Positions 35,109-44,310 are shown, counted from the stretch's first letter. The stretch: 64,000 nt of DNA from Tundrisphaera lichenicola (GCF_051175385.1 NZ_CP195106.1:558001-622000), one strand, 5' to 3'. The notes: generated from the letters alone by a model not told the origin. Program-made: numbers and translations.

Positions 35109-35927
35109 ATGGCTCAAGGAACCGGGATTGGGGAAGTTACGCTTAACACGGCCAAGATCGCCACGCGCGATGAGGGGGGGCAATTCCTGTTGTTCCATGT
35201 GCCGAGCGGCCGATTCCTCGCCCTCGAGGGGGATGGGCGGCGAGTCTGGGAAAGCATCGTGAAGGGTACCAGGGACATTGCCACGCTGATCAAGGAGCAC
35301 GCGGAGGCGGCCTGTCTGGCGCCAGAAGTTGCCTCATTCCAGATCATCAGCTTCCTCGACGAACTCCGGGCCCAGCAGTTTCTGGACTACCGGCTTGCTC
35401 GCGAGAAGGACTCGGCACCCCAGATCGACGTACCTCTGGGCTCGACCTCGTCAGGGGACGACTCAACTCGGACCGGCGTCAAGACTCCCGGCCCGAGTTC
35501 CACGGGTGAAAAGCGGGTGATTATGCTCGAACCCTCGCGAACCGACCTGACTCTTCGCGACCTCAAGCAACTCGCCGAGCGGACGATCGACTTCGACCTG
35601 CCCCCGATCGAGAAGGTCATCCTGGCCGATGTACCCCGCGATCAACTCTCCATCCCGACCATGAGGCGGATCGCCGCGGGAGCCGAGGAGGATCCGAGCG
35701 ATTCGATCCGACGGATGGTCACCTTCGACGGGCCGGCCTCGGATATGACGGTCAAGGAACTTCACGGGATCGCCGGCATGAATCCTCGGCTCGCCGCGGC
35801 CTCGGCGGTCCGGAGGGTGATCGTGATCGTGATCATCGTCGACGGCGTGATCATCGTCGTCATCGGGAGCGACCCTGGCACGTCGTACGGTAAGAGCCGG
35901 TCCGCGTGCAAGACCGTATGCGTCTGA
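35109..35927 (+). CDS. PqqD-domain (RRE) protein with three 33-residue repeats and Val/Ile-rich Cys tail
   Basis: A 272-residue protein. Residues 9-95 match a PqqD-type RiPP recognition element: FLLFHVPSGRFLALEGDGRRVWE and later SFQIISFLDELRAQQFLDY. Residues 100-135 are a Ser/Thr/Pro/Gly linker. Residues 147-179, 180-212 and 213-246 are three repeats (LTLRDLKQLA, LSIPTMRRIA, MTVKELHGIA), each followed by a basic/hydrophobic strand (IEKVILAD, IRRMVTFD, VRRVIVIV). The tail is Val/Ile-rich (VIVIVIIVDGVIIVVIG) and ends SYGKSRSACKTVCV with Cys267 and Cys271. RREs bind leader peptides and bring them to maturases. Here the domain may carry its own substrate (inference). Strong GGGGGGAGG before the ATG; the radical SAM gene follows 18 bases later. 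Confidence 0.82.
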   Translation: MAQGTGIGEVTLNTAKIATRDEGGQFLLFHVPSGRFLALEGDGRRVWESIVKGTRDIATLIKEHAEAACLAPEVASFQIISFLDELRAQQFLDYRLAREKDSAPQIDVPLGSTSSGDDSTRTGVKTPGPSSTGEKRVIMLEPSRTDLTLRDLKQLAERTIDFDLPPIEKVILADVPRDQLSIPTMRRIAAGAEEDPSDSIRRMVTFDGPASDMTVKELHGIAGMNPRLAAASAVRRVIVIVIIVDGVIIVVIGSDPGTSYGKSRSACKTVCV

Positions 35928-35945
35928 TGCGGGGGAGAGGCTGAT

Positions 35946-37025
35946 ATGATCCAGATCGTCCAGCCCAGGCCAGACCGGCCGATCCACGTCCAGATCGAGG
36001 TGACCTGGAAGTGCAACTGGCGGTGCGTGCATTGTTACCAGGATGATCATTCGCTCCAGGTCCTCAACCTGGAACGTCTCCGCGATCTGGCCCGGGAACT
36101 GGCCGAGATGGGGACGATGCACGTCATCGTCACCGGAGGAGAGCCCCTGGTCCGTTCCGACATTTTCCCGATCCTGGAGTCATTCCGGGCGCAAGGATTG
36201 GGCCTCACCCTCTATACGAACGGGCACAAGGTCACCGACGAGGTTGCCGACCGTCTTGCCGGCTTGATCTCCACGGCCGAGATCAGCGTCCTCGCCGGTG
36301 ACGAAGCCGTCCACGATCTCCTGGCGCGGGTGCCCGGCGCCTTCCGACGGACCATCCGAGCAATCGAGGAGCTCAGCCGACGAGGTGTGGATGTCCTCGT
36401 CAAAACCCCCTTGCTCCGCCCTGGCTATTCCACGCTCAAGGCCCTGGAGGGCCGGATGCAAGACCTGGGAGTGGAGTGGACGGTCGACCCGGAAATCTCG
36501 CGGAGCTATTCCGGCGAGCAGTTTCCGCTGCAATACAAGTTGGACTTCGACGAGGTTCGCCGGTTTTTCGCCGACTTTCCACGGTTCAACCCCCAGGCCG
36601 GCTACAAGCCCACCACCGACCCCGGGGTACGCCTGGGCATGTGCCTGGCGGCTCGGCAGTTCTGTTTCATCGATGCTACCGGTAATGTCTATCCTTGCCT
36701 CAATTTCAAGAGTGCCTGCGACGTGCGAGAGGCGAATGGGAACGAGGCCGCCGCGAGGCTCGGGAACATCCTCGATCAACCCTTCGGACGAATCTGGGAA
36801 TCCTCGCCGATGGCCCGGGCGATCCGGGCGGCGACGGTGTCGGACTTCGCAACGTGTGGCGGATGCAAGGCCCACGAAGGCTGTCGCCCCTGCATGGCCC
36901 TGAACTATGAGGAGCACGGGGAGCTCTTCCGGCCGTCCCAGATCGTTTGTCGACAGACCCAGGCGGCAGCCTCGCTCACAGATCCGACCTTCATCCCCGC
37001 AAGCCAGCTCCGCCCGGCTCGTTGA
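35946..37025 (+). CDS. radical SAM/SPASM RiPP-maturase-like protein
   Basis: A 359-residue enzyme. The radical SAM cluster motif is CNWRCVHC (Cys23, Cys27, Cys30), followed by VTGGEPLVR (SAM-binding GGE). The C-terminal SPASM region carries the auxiliary-cluster cysteines: CLAARQFCFIDATGNVYPC, then C-x-x-C-type CGGCKAHEGCRPC and a last Cys in IVCRQ. This layout is that of PqqE/AlbA/NifB-like peptide-modifying enzymes (thioether, C-C or epimerisation chemistry). It starts 18 bases after the PqqD-domain gene with GGGGGAGAGG as ribosome binding site, so the two form an operon. The modification and the core peptide are not known. Confidence 0.9.
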   Translation: MIQIVQPRPDRPIHVQIEVTWKCNWRCVHCYQDDHSLQVLNLERLRDLARELAEMGTMHVIVTGGEPLVRSDIFPILESFRAQGLGLTLYTNGHKVTDEVADRLAGLISTAEISVLAGDEAVHDLLARVPGAFRRTIRAIEELSRRGVDVLVKTPLLRPGYSTLKALEGRMQDLGVEWTVDPEISRSYSGEQFPLQYKLDFDEVRRFFADFPRFNPQAGYKPTTDPGVRLGMCLAARQFCFIDATGNVYPCLNFKSACDVREANGNEAAARLGNILDQPFGRIWESSPMARAIRAATVSDFATCGGCKAHEGCRPCMALNYEEHGELFRPSQIVCRQTQAAASLTDPTFIPASQLRPAR

Positions 37026-37026
37026 A

Positions 37027-37040
37027 CCGACGAACGTCGG
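37027..37040 (+). terminator. short hairpin after the radical SAM gene
   Basis: CCGACG-AA-CGTCGG at 37027-37040, immediately after the stop codon, followed by GTCATTG. The stem is only six base pairs, so this is a weak candidate terminator. Confidence 0.35.
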
Positions 37041-37176
37041 GTCATTGAAACGGATGGAACGTGAAGATCTCCCGGATTGTCAGCCAAAGCGGAGTGGTCA
37101 GGAACCGATCTCGGACCCTTCATCCTTACGCCATGAATATGCCCTGAACCTCGCACTCGAGCTCCGTCTCAAGGTC

Positions 37177-37728
37177 TCAGAACGGTATCCCATACGTCCT
37201 CGGTGCCTTCCGCCAGAGGGTCATGGGGTCGCCGGTGGCGGGGTCTCGGGCGGGGATGGGCAAACTTCCGATGAGTTTGATGGCGGCCTTCGACTCGGCC
37301 TCGGTTACTTGCTCGTCCCGGATCAGGTCCCAGTCGCGGCCTTCGGGGTACCCTCCGACCATCTCCGAATCGCTGGAATGGTCGAGCCGGATGTGCGAGG
37401 TCCCGGCCGGGAGGACCAGGATGTCTCCGGCGGTCAGCTGTATGACCGTCCCGCCTTCGCCTCCCAGGCGGAGCGTGATGTGGCCTCGGGCCATGCCGAG
37501 CGCCTCGTGGCTGGTGGAGTGGAAGTGGTTGTAGTCGTAGACTCCCAGCTCTCGCCAGTTGTTCAGCCAGTCGTTCCGGTGGAAAGTGGCCTCGATCGCG
37601 TCGGCGAGGTCCTCGCCCGCCTCGGCCTTCACCGCTCCTCGGTGGATCAGGACGGGGAATCGGCTATTGGGGACCCGGCCGTTGGGCTGGAATTGCAGGG
37701 TCTCGATCCGCGAAGTTGGTTCGGACAT
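37177..37728 (-). CDS. cupin-domain protein, YjlB-like
   Basis: A 183-residue single-domain cupin. The first cupin motif region reads YDYNHFHSTSHEALGMARG, holding His ligands and a Glu; the second is GDILVLPAGTSHIRL. The pattern (FHSTSHEALG, then a Gly-rich turn and PAGTSH) resembles the YjlB group of unknown function. Expected to bind a metal in the cytoplasm; no signal peptide. It is the downstream gene of a two-gene unit with the HisD-like dehydrogenase (37-base gap), suggesting a role in the same small-molecule pathway. Confidence 0.85.
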   Translation of the reverse strand: MSEPTSRIETLQFQPNGRVPNSRFPVLIHRGAVKAEAGEDLADAIEATFHRNDWLNNWRELGVYDYNHFHSTSHEALGMARGHITLRLGGEGGTVIQLTAGDILVLPAGTSHIRLDHSSDSEMVGGYPEGRDWDLIRDEQVTEAESKAAIKLIGSLPIPARDPATGDPMTLWRKAPRTYGIPF

Positions 37729-37765
37729 GGCGTGAATCCTCCTCTCGAAGATGGATCGGTCGAGA

Positions 37766-39094
37766 TCAGCCGGGGCCGGTCTCGTCGGCCTCGACGGTGC
37801 CGCCGTAGGGGACCTCTCGGCCCCCGAAGCGGCGGACCCGGATGTTGGCCTGCTCGGCGTGGCCGACGAAGCCCTCCAGGGCGCAGAGCCGGGAACAGTA
37901 GCCTCCGACGAGCGCCGAGGCCTCGTCGGTCAGGACTTTCTGATAGGTGCAGGTCTTGAGGAACTTGCCGACCCAGAGCCCGCCGGTGTAGCGGGCCGCT
38001 CCCATCGTGGGCAGGGTGTGGTTGGTGCCGATCACCTTGTCGCCGTACGCGACGTTGGTCCGGGGGCCGAGGAAGAGCGAGCCGTAATTGCTCATGCGAC
38101 CCAGGAAGAAGTCGGGGTCGCGGGTCATGACCTGCACATGTTCCGAGGCGATCCGGTCGGCGATCCGGACCATCTCCTCGTCGGAGTCGGCCACGCAGAC
38201 CGCCCCGTGGTCGTCCCAGGCCTGCCGGGCGATGGGGGCCGTGGGGAGGATTCGGAGGAGGCGTTCGACCTCGGCCATGGTCTCGCGTGCGAGCCGCTCC
38301 GAGGTCGTCAGGAGGATGGCCGGGGAGTCGGGCCCGTGCTCGGCCTGACCCAGGAGGTCGGTCGCGCAGAGTTCGCCGTCCACGGACTCGTCGGCGATCA
38401 CCAGGGTCTCGGTCGGCCCGGCGAAGAGGTCGATGCCGACTCGCCCGAACAACTGACGCTTCGCCTCGGCCACGAACCGATTGCCGGGCCCGACCAGCAG
38501 GTCCACCGGCGCGATGGAGCGGGTCCCCAAGGCCATCGCGGCGACCGCCTGGACCCCGCCGAGGCAGTAGATCTCGTCGGCCCCCGCGAGATGCTGGGCC
38601 GCGACGATCGCGGGGGCGGGCTTCCCCTGATAAGGCGGGGCGCAGGTGACGACCCGGGGGACTCCCGCGACCTTGGCGGTGATGACCGACATGTGGGCCG
38701 ACGCCAGCAGGGGATATTTCCCGCCCGGCACGTAACAACCGGCCGAGGCCACCGGGATATTCTTGTGGCCGAGGATCACGCCGGGGAGCGTCTCCACCTC
38801 GACGTCTCGCAGGGCCTCGCGCTGGACCTGGGCGAAGCGGCGGACCTGGGCCTGCGCGAAGGCGATGTCATCGAGGTCGCGGTCGGTCATCCGGGCGAGG
38901 CAGTCCTGGATCTCGGGATCGGTCAGCCGGTAGTCTGCGCGATCCCAGCCGTCGAACCGGGCGGAAAGCTCGCGGACCGCCTCGTCGCCGCGAAGGGCGA
39001 CGTCGGCCAACAGGCGTTCGACCGTCTCGCGGACCTCGGCACTCGCCCCGTCCGCCTCGACCCGATCCGTCCCTCGTTTCAGCCAACGCTCCAC
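37766..39094 (-). CDS. histidinol dehydrogenase family protein, HpsN-like variant
   Basis: A 442-residue protein of the HisD fold. True HisD oxidises L-histidinol twice with NAD+ and zinc. Visible features are SAGCYVPGGKYPLLASAHMS, VDLLVGPGN, DLFAGPTETLVIAD and LLGQAEHGPDSPAIL (Gln and His zinc ligands), with a catalytic-type SEHVQV. The C-terminal block TNHTLPTMGAARYTGGLWVG then KFLKTCTYQ matches, from memory, the sulfopropanediol dehydrogenase (HpsN)-like subgroup rather than biosynthetic HisD. No other his gene is nearby; a cupin follows at 37 bases. The start is GTG at 39094 with AAAGGAGA seven bases upstream. A diol dehydrogenase of catabolic type is the favoured reading. Confidence 0.85.
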   Translation of the reverse strand: MERWLKRGTDRVEADGASAEVRETVERLLADVALRGDEAVRELSARFDGWDRADYRLTDPEIQDCLARMTDRDLDDIAFAQAQVRRFAQVQREALRDVEVETLPGVILGHKNIPVASAGCYVPGGKYPLLASAHMSVITAKVAGVPRVVTCAPPYQGKPAPAIVAAQHLAGADEIYCLGGVQAVAAMALGTRSIAPVDLLVGPGNRFVAEAKRQLFGRVGIDLFAGPTETLVIADESVDGELCATDLLGQAEHGPDSPAILLTTSERLARETMAEVERLLRILPTAPIARQAWDDHGAVCVADSDEEMVRIADRIASEHVQVMTRDPDFFLGRMSNYGSLFLGPRTNVAYGDKVIGTNHTLPTMGAARYTGGLWVGKFLKTCTYQKVLTDEASALVGGYCSRLCALEGFVGHAEQANIRVRRFGGREVPYGGTVEADETGPG

Positions 39095-39392
39095 CGCCGT
39101 CTCCTTTCGCGCCCGCCTTCGGTCGGCACGGTCGCAATCTTACGGCCCGGTGCGCGGGTGGGCCAGCCCGAGCCCTCCAGGACCGATTCGGCGAGGTCAT
39201 CCCGACCTCGGCGAGATCGAATGCCCGCGGATTTGGCGCGTGCGGAAATTAGAGGATCATTGCCGGTCGGAGGATCGTTGTCGGGTTCCGGGCAAACGCG
39301 AGATCGGGTCGATCGCTCGCGTTCACGGGCCGAGTACCCGGCATCCTACGCGGGGGATTGGCCCGGCGCTCTCCGGTCGTGGTAATTTCATC

Positions 39393-42122
39393 ATGATAAC
39401 TCGACCGCACAACGATGATGACGGGTCGCCCATGGCCGCGGATAATGCCGACCGAAACCTCCTCTTCGGTATCCTCGCGCTGCAGATGGACTTCATCACG
39501 CGCGATGGGCTCGTCGAGGCGATGAACGCCTGGATCCTCCGGAAACAGTCACCGCTGGGCGAGATCCTGGCCGAGCGGGGCGACCTCGCCTCTCAACACC
39601 GAGCGGTGTTGGAGTTGATGGTCGATGCCTACGTGGACCGGCATGGGGGGGGTGCCGACCGGGGCCTGGCCGCGCTCAGCTCGGTCGAGGGCGTGGCATC
39701 GGACCTCCGCCGCTCGATCGCCGACGCCGAGGTCCACCGCTCGCTGGCGCACGTCGCGGCGGAATCGCGGATCGATCCCTATCTGACCCGGACCGCCCGG
39801 TCGACCGGGCCGGCCGGGGTCGGTTCCCGGTTCCGCAAGATCCGCGAGCACGCTCGCGGGGGACTGGGCGTGGTATTCATCGCGCGCGACGACGAGCTGA
39901 ATCGGGACGTGGCCCTCAAGGAGATCCAGGACCGCCATGCCGACCTCGACGGGCATCGGGCGAAGTTCCTGCTCGAGGCCGAGATCACCGGACGGCTGGA
40001 ACATCCGGGGATCGTGCCGGTCTATGGGCTGGGGCATCACGTCGACGGTCGTCCCTTCTACGCGATGCGATTCATCAAGGGGGACAGCCTCAAGGATGCC
40101 ATCGTGGCATTCCACGCCGACGAGGCGATCAAGGCCAGCCCCGGGGCCAGGGTCCTGGCCCTCCAGAAGCTCTTGCGGCGCTTCCTCGACGTCTGCAACG
40201 CGATCGAATACGCCCATAGCCGTGGCGTCTTGCATCGGGACCTCAAGCCCGACAACGTGATGGTCGGGCAATACGGCGAGACCCTGGTGGTCGACTGGGG
40301 GCTGGCCAAGACCAGGACGGGCGGGGGATCCGGCGAGGTCCGGCCGGACGGCCGCCCCGAGACGATCCTGGTCCCCGCCACCGCGAGCGGGACGGATGAG
40401 ACGCTGCCGGGTACCGTGGTCGGGACGCCGGCGTTCATGAGCCCCGAGCAGGCCGAAGGTCGCCTCGACCTGCTCGGGCCGGCGAGCGACGTCTATAGCC
40501 TGGGGGCGACCCTCTACTCCCTGCTGACCGGCATGCCGCCGTTCTCCGGGAAGGACCTGGCCGAGGTGTTGGAGAAGGTCCGGCGCGGCGAGTTCCGCCG
40601 GCCGCGCGATCATGCCCGATGGCTCGAACTGCCCCTGGAGGCCATCTGCCTGAAGGCGATGTCGCTCCAGCCCGGTCGGAGGTACGAATCGCCGCGCACC
40701 CTGGCCGAGGATGTCCAGCGGTGGCTCGCCGACGAGCCGGTCTCGGCCCATCGCGAAGGTTGGGCGACTCGAGTGCTCCGGTGGTCGCGACGCCACCGAT
40801 CGCTCGTGCTCGCCTCGTGCGCGGGGGCCTCGGTCCTGCTCGTCAACCTCGCCCTGATCGGATGGCTCCAGATCAAGGCCGCCGAGCGGGCCAGATTGTT
40901 CGTCGTGGAACAGGGCAGGAGGCGGGCCGAACACCAGAGGGCGGAGGAAAAAGAGAGGACCTCTCGGGTACTGACGAACTTCCTCGTCAAGTTGTTCCAG
41001 GCAACCGACCCCCTGGGGCTGGAGAATCGGGGGTTCCGCACGCCCGAGGAGCGGGTGAACTCGATCGAAGCCCTGAGGATGCTGGAGGCGGGCGTCCAGC
41101 AGGTCAACGAGCCGGACGCGACCGACCGCGAGGGGAAGCTGGTCCGGGCGACCCTCCTCGATACGATCGGCAATGCGCTGCGGGCCACCGCGGACTTCCG
41201 GAGGGCGAGGCCGCTCCTCGAAGAGGCGCTCCGGATCCGACGCGATTCGCTCGGGTCGGACGAGCCGGATGTCGCCATCAGCCTGTTCCACCTGGCGATG
41301 CTCGACCATTTCTCGGGGCGCTTCGACGATGCGAACGCTCTCTATCTCGACGTCGAGGGGCGCCTGGCGAGATCGGCGGGGGCCGATGATCTCCTGATCG
41401 ATCGCGTCGAGTTCCATCATGCCTGGGCCCTGGCCGAGATGCAGAGGCTCGCCGAATCCGCAATGCTGATCGACCGGGTCCTGGCGCGGCGCCGGAGGCT
41501 GCTCGGGCCGGACCACATCGACACCAGGCACGCCCAGTTCGCGAGCCACATGATCAAACTCGGGACCGGCGACCGTTCGATCCTCCTGCGGGAGGCCGCC
41601 AAGATCATGTTCTCGAAGGACCCCATCATGAAGGGGGTCTTCCAGTATTATCAGGCGGACACGCTCCGGAAGCAGGCCGATCGGACCCGCGACGTCGACG
41701 ATGTGAAGCGAGCCCGGCAAGCACTCGAGGACATCCTGGCGCTCGCCCGCGCCAGCCTCCCGCCACGCCACTTCGCGCTGGCGCTGCTCCTGGGCGACAT
41801 GGCCGAGTTCGAGCGGAATCACGACAATTTCCCGCGAGCCGTCGACCTGATCCGAGAAGCCTTCGAGATCGCCCGGCAGACGGCACCGACTCACCCCTAC
41901 TTCATCGACGCGCTCGCCAAATACGCGGGCGAGATGGCCGCCCGGCAGCGATACGACGAGGCCGAGAGGGCCCTGACCGAGGCCCTCGACGCCATCATCG
42001 ACCGCGACGAGCGGAGTAGTCGGGACGAGCAATTTCGGGACTACCTCGGTCGACTCCTCCGGCTCCCGCAATATCGGGAGAACCCCGATCGGCTCGACGT
42101 CGTGAGGAAGAAATACGAATAG
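39393..42122 (+). CDS. transmembrane Ser/Thr protein kinase with C-terminal helical repeats
   Basis: A 909-residue kinase. The N-terminal segment (NLLFGILALQMDFITRDGLV) is one seen in planctomycete kinases. The kinase domain covers about residues 143-445: Gly-rich loop variant ARGGLGVVF, VALKE lysine, catalytic loop HRDLKPDNV and DWG instead of DFG (DWGLAK), then GTPAFMSPEQ. A transmembrane helix (SLVLASCAGASVLLVNLALI) is followed by a long helical TPR-like region (LEEALRIRRDSLG, IDRVLARRRRLLG). It probably senses extracytoplasmic conditions; targets unknown. The start may alternatively be ATG 39432 (MAADNADRN). Confidence 0.9.
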   Translation: MITRPHNDDDGSPMAADNADRNLLFGILALQMDFITRDGLVEAMNAWILRKQSPLGEILAERGDLASQHRAVLELMVDAYVDRHGGGADRGLAALSSVEGVASDLRRSIADAEVHRSLAHVAAESRIDPYLTRTARSTGPAGVGSRFRKIREHARGGLGVVFIARDDELNRDVALKEIQDRHADLDGHRAKFLLEAEITGRLEHPGIVPVYGLGHHVDGRPFYAMRFIKGDSLKDAIVAFHADEAIKASPGARVLALQKLLRRFLDVCNAIEYAHSRGVLHRDLKPDNVMVGQYGETLVVDWGLAKTRTGGGSGEVRPDGRPETILVPATASGTDETLPGTVVGTPAFMSPEQAEGRLDLLGPASDVYSLGATLYSLLTGMPPFSGKDLAEVLEKVRRGEFRRPRDHARWLELPLEAICLKAMSLQPGRRYESPRTLAEDVQRWLADEPVSAHREGWATRVLRWSRRHRSLVLASCAGASVLLVNLALIGWLQIKAAERARLFVVEQGRRRAEHQRAEEKERTSRVLTNFLVKLFQATDPLGLENRGFRTPEERVNSIEALRMLEAGVQQVNEPDATDREGKLVRATLLDTIGNALRATADFRRARPLLEEALRIRRDSLGSDEPDVAISLFHLAMLDHFSGRFDDANALYLDVEGRLARSAGADDLLIDRVEFHHAWALAEMQRLAESAMLIDRVLARRRRLLGPDHIDTRHAQFASHMIKLGTGDRSILLREAAKIMFSKDPIMKGVFQYYQADTLRKQADRTRDVDDVKRARQALEDILALARASLPPRHFALALLLGDMAEFERNHDNFPRAVDLIREAFEIARQTAPTHPYFIDALAKYAGEMAARQRYDEAERALTEALDAIIDRDERSSRDEQFRDYLGRLLRLPQYRENPDRLDVVRKKYE

Positions 42123-42531
42123 GACGCGCAAGGGACGCGGCCGGAGTCATTGGGTTCGATGCCCCGGAGCGGATCCCGTCCCGGGTACCAACCCGCCGCG
42201 ATCCGGCCGATGCCCCGTCTTTCGATCAATGTGATATAAATTTTGGTAATATATTGTTAATGTATTGTTGTTTGGTTGGGTTGATTGCGCCCCCGCGGCT
42301 CGGTCGTGGTCTCCGACGAACCTCTACGATCCCGCCCGGTTCGACTGGTTCCCCGATGGGGAATCGGGGACGGCGAGCGTGAGTCTTCCGGCCTGCTCGT
42401 ACAGGCCGGAATCGCCCGACCTCGACGACGTCGCCACCTCGCGCCGGAGAACCCGGGTGATCGGGCGTCCTCGCGGCTTCGAGGCGAAGGGCGGGATCGT
42501 CCCACGACTGCGAGACGCCGGGCGCGGGCGT
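42123..42531. other. intergenic region between convergent genes
   Basis: About 410 bases, including an unusually A/T-rich stretch at 42225-42275 (ATAAATTTTGGTAATATATT) and a hairpin at 42386-42411. Since the flanking genes converge, a promoter is not needed here. No coding frame seen. Confidence 0.35.
42386..42411 (-). terminator. hairpin downstream of the SLC13 gene
   Basis: TTCCGGCCTG at 42386-42395, loop CTCGTA, CAGGCCGGAA at 42402-42411: perfect 10-base-pair stem, about 120 bases beyond the stop at 42532 of the minus-strand transporter gene. No clear U-tract. Confidence 0.45.
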
Positions 42532-44310
42532 TCACCGAACCGGGTGGAACGGCCAGATCCAGGGGACGATGGCGACGGTGATGGCCCACATCAGGAGGTT
42601 CAGGGGGATCCCGACCCGGAAGTAGTCGGTGAACTTGTAGCCTCCGGGACCGTAGACCATCAGGTTGGTCTGGTAGCCGATCGGGGTGGAGAAGCTGGCC
42701 GAGGCGGCCATCATGATGGCGACGGCGAACGGGGCGAAGTCCACCCCGAGCTTCTCGCTGGTCGCCATCGCGATGGGGAAGACCAGGACGGCGGCGGCGT
42801 TGTTGGTGATCAGCTCGGTGAATAGCATCGTGACCCCATAGATCACCACCAGTGTCACCCAGGGGTGGCTCGATGCGGCCGAGATCAAGGCATAGGCGAT
42901 CGAGCCGGCGGCCCCGGTCTTCTCCAATGCGGTGCCCAGCGCGATCGAGGCGGCGATCACGATCAGGACCGACCAGTCCACGCTCTTCCTCGCCTCCCGG
43001 CCCGAGACCGAGCGAGAGAGGATCATCAGGCCGGCCGCCAGCATCGCCGCCTTGAGCATGCTCAACCATTCGAAGGCGACCACCAGGACCATCGCCGCGA
43101 GGATCGCCAGCGCGATCGGGGCCCGGTCGTGCCTCGGCGGCGCCGAGCCTTCGAGCGGGCTGACCAGCAGGAAGTCTCGCGAGTTCCGGTGCTGGTCGGC
43201 GAAGGTCCGATGGGCTTCCAGGAGCAGGGTGTCGCCGGCTCGCAGGATGATGTCGCCGATCTTCTTCTTCACCCGCTCGCCGTCGCGAGCCACGGCAATC
43301 ACCACGGCGCTGTAGGCCGACCGGAACCGCCCCTCGCGGACCGACCGTCCCACCATGGGGCAACTGTTGGAGACCACGGCCTCGATCAGGCACCGCTCGC
43401 GGCGGGGTGCATCGAGCTTGAACACCTGGTCGGTTGCGGGCTCGAGCCCCCGGATCTTCTGGAGGTCGAGGACCGACTCCACCACCCCGGCGAAGACCAG
43501 GCGGTCGCCCGCGTGGAGGGTCTCGGTCGGCTCGACCGCCGGGAAGATCGACCCGTCCCGATCCAGCTCGATCAGGAACATCCCGGGCAATTGGCGGAGC
43601 CCGGCGCGCTCGATCGTCTGGCCGATCAGGGGGCTGTTGGGCGTGACCATCATCTCCACGGTGTATTGCCGAGGGTCCGAGAACTGGCTCGCGGCCGGCA
43701 GTCGATCGGGCAAGAGGACTCGACCGACCGTCATGAGGTAGATGACCCCCGCCAGCGCGCACGGGACGCCCACCCAGCCGATCTCGAACATCGACATCCC
43801 GGGATGGCCGTGCTTCAGCAAGAGGCCCTGGACTACCAGGTTCGTGCTCGTGCCGATCAGGGTGCAGGTCCCGCCCAGGATCGCCGCGTAAGACAACGGG
43901 ATCATCAGCTTCGAGGGGGAGAGACGATACCGCCTGGCCCAGTCCGACACGGCCGGGATCAGCATCGCCACGACGGGCGTATTGTTCAGGAAGGCCGACA
44001 TGGCGATCACCGGGGCCATCAGCCGGAACTGCGCGCCGGCGACCGACGCGGGCCGCCCGAGCAAACTTCGGACGATCCAGCCGACCCCCCCCGTATCGCG
44101 CAAGCCGGCGACGACCAGGTAGAGCACCCCGACCGTCACCATCCCCTCGTTGGCCAGGCCCGAGAGCGATTCTTCCGGGGTCAGGATTCCCGAGATCAAC
44201 AGGAGGGTCAAGCCTCCCATCATGATGATGTCGGGTGCGAACCGCGTGAAGGCCAGGAGCCCGATCTCGGCGATGACCAGAACGACTGTGAACCAAGCCT
44301 CTGCGCTAAT
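42532..44310 (-). CDS. SLC13-family permease with two TrkA-C (RCK_C) domains, probable ATT start
   Basis: About 592 residues: roughly 11-12 membrane helices split by two cytoplasmic TrkA-C domains (about residues 210-380). Family blocks are MSAFLNNTPVVAMLIPAV, GGTCTLIGTSTNLVV and, in the second half, ELITNNAAAVLVFPI and TPIGYQTNLMVYGPGGY. These proteins are Na+-coupled anion or dicarboxylate transporters, and TrkA-C domains may bind nucleotide regulators. No ATG, GTG or TTG lies at the expected N-terminus; ISAEAWFTVVLVIAEIG begins with ATT at 44310, and AGGAAGG lies 7 bases upstream. A longer form from TTG at 44442 would add 44 Arg-rich residues before helix 1 and is less likely. Confidence 0.83.
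   Translation of the reverse strand: MSAEAWFTVVLVIAEIGLLAFTRFAPDIIMMGGLTLLLISGILTPEESLSGLANEGMVTVGVLYLVVAGLRDTGGVGWIVRSLLGRPASVAGAQFRLMAPVIAMSAFLNNTPVVAMLIPAVSDWARRYRLSPSKLMIPLSYAAILGGTCTLIGTSTNLVVQGLLLKHGHPGMSMFEIGWVGVPCALAGVIYLMTVGRVLLPDRLPAASQFSDPRQYTVEMMVTPNSPLIGQTIERAGLRQLPGMFLIELDRDGSIFPAVEPTETLHAGDRLVFAGVVESVLDLQKIRGLEPATDQVFKLDAPRRERCLIEAVVSNSCPMVGRSVREGRFRSAYSAVVIAVARDGERVKKKIGDIILRAGDTLLLEAHRTFADQHRNSRDFLLVSPLEGSAPPRHDRAPIALAILAAMVLVVAFEWLSMLKAAMLAAGLMILSRSVSGREARKSVDWSVLIVIAASIALGTALEKTGAAGSIAYALISAASSHPWVTLVVIYGVTMLFTELITNNAAAVLVFPIAMATSEKLGVDFAPFAVAIMMAASASFSTPIGYQTNLMVYGPGGYKFTDYFRVGIPLNLLMWAITVAIVPWIWPFHPVR

Noticed and set aside
34972..35262. Short frame MNKHFMHVDRE... just before the PqqD gene as a possible RiPP precursor
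   Set aside because: It has no convincing ribosome binding site, and its second half overlaps the PqqD-domain gene in another frame and looks like shadow sequence.
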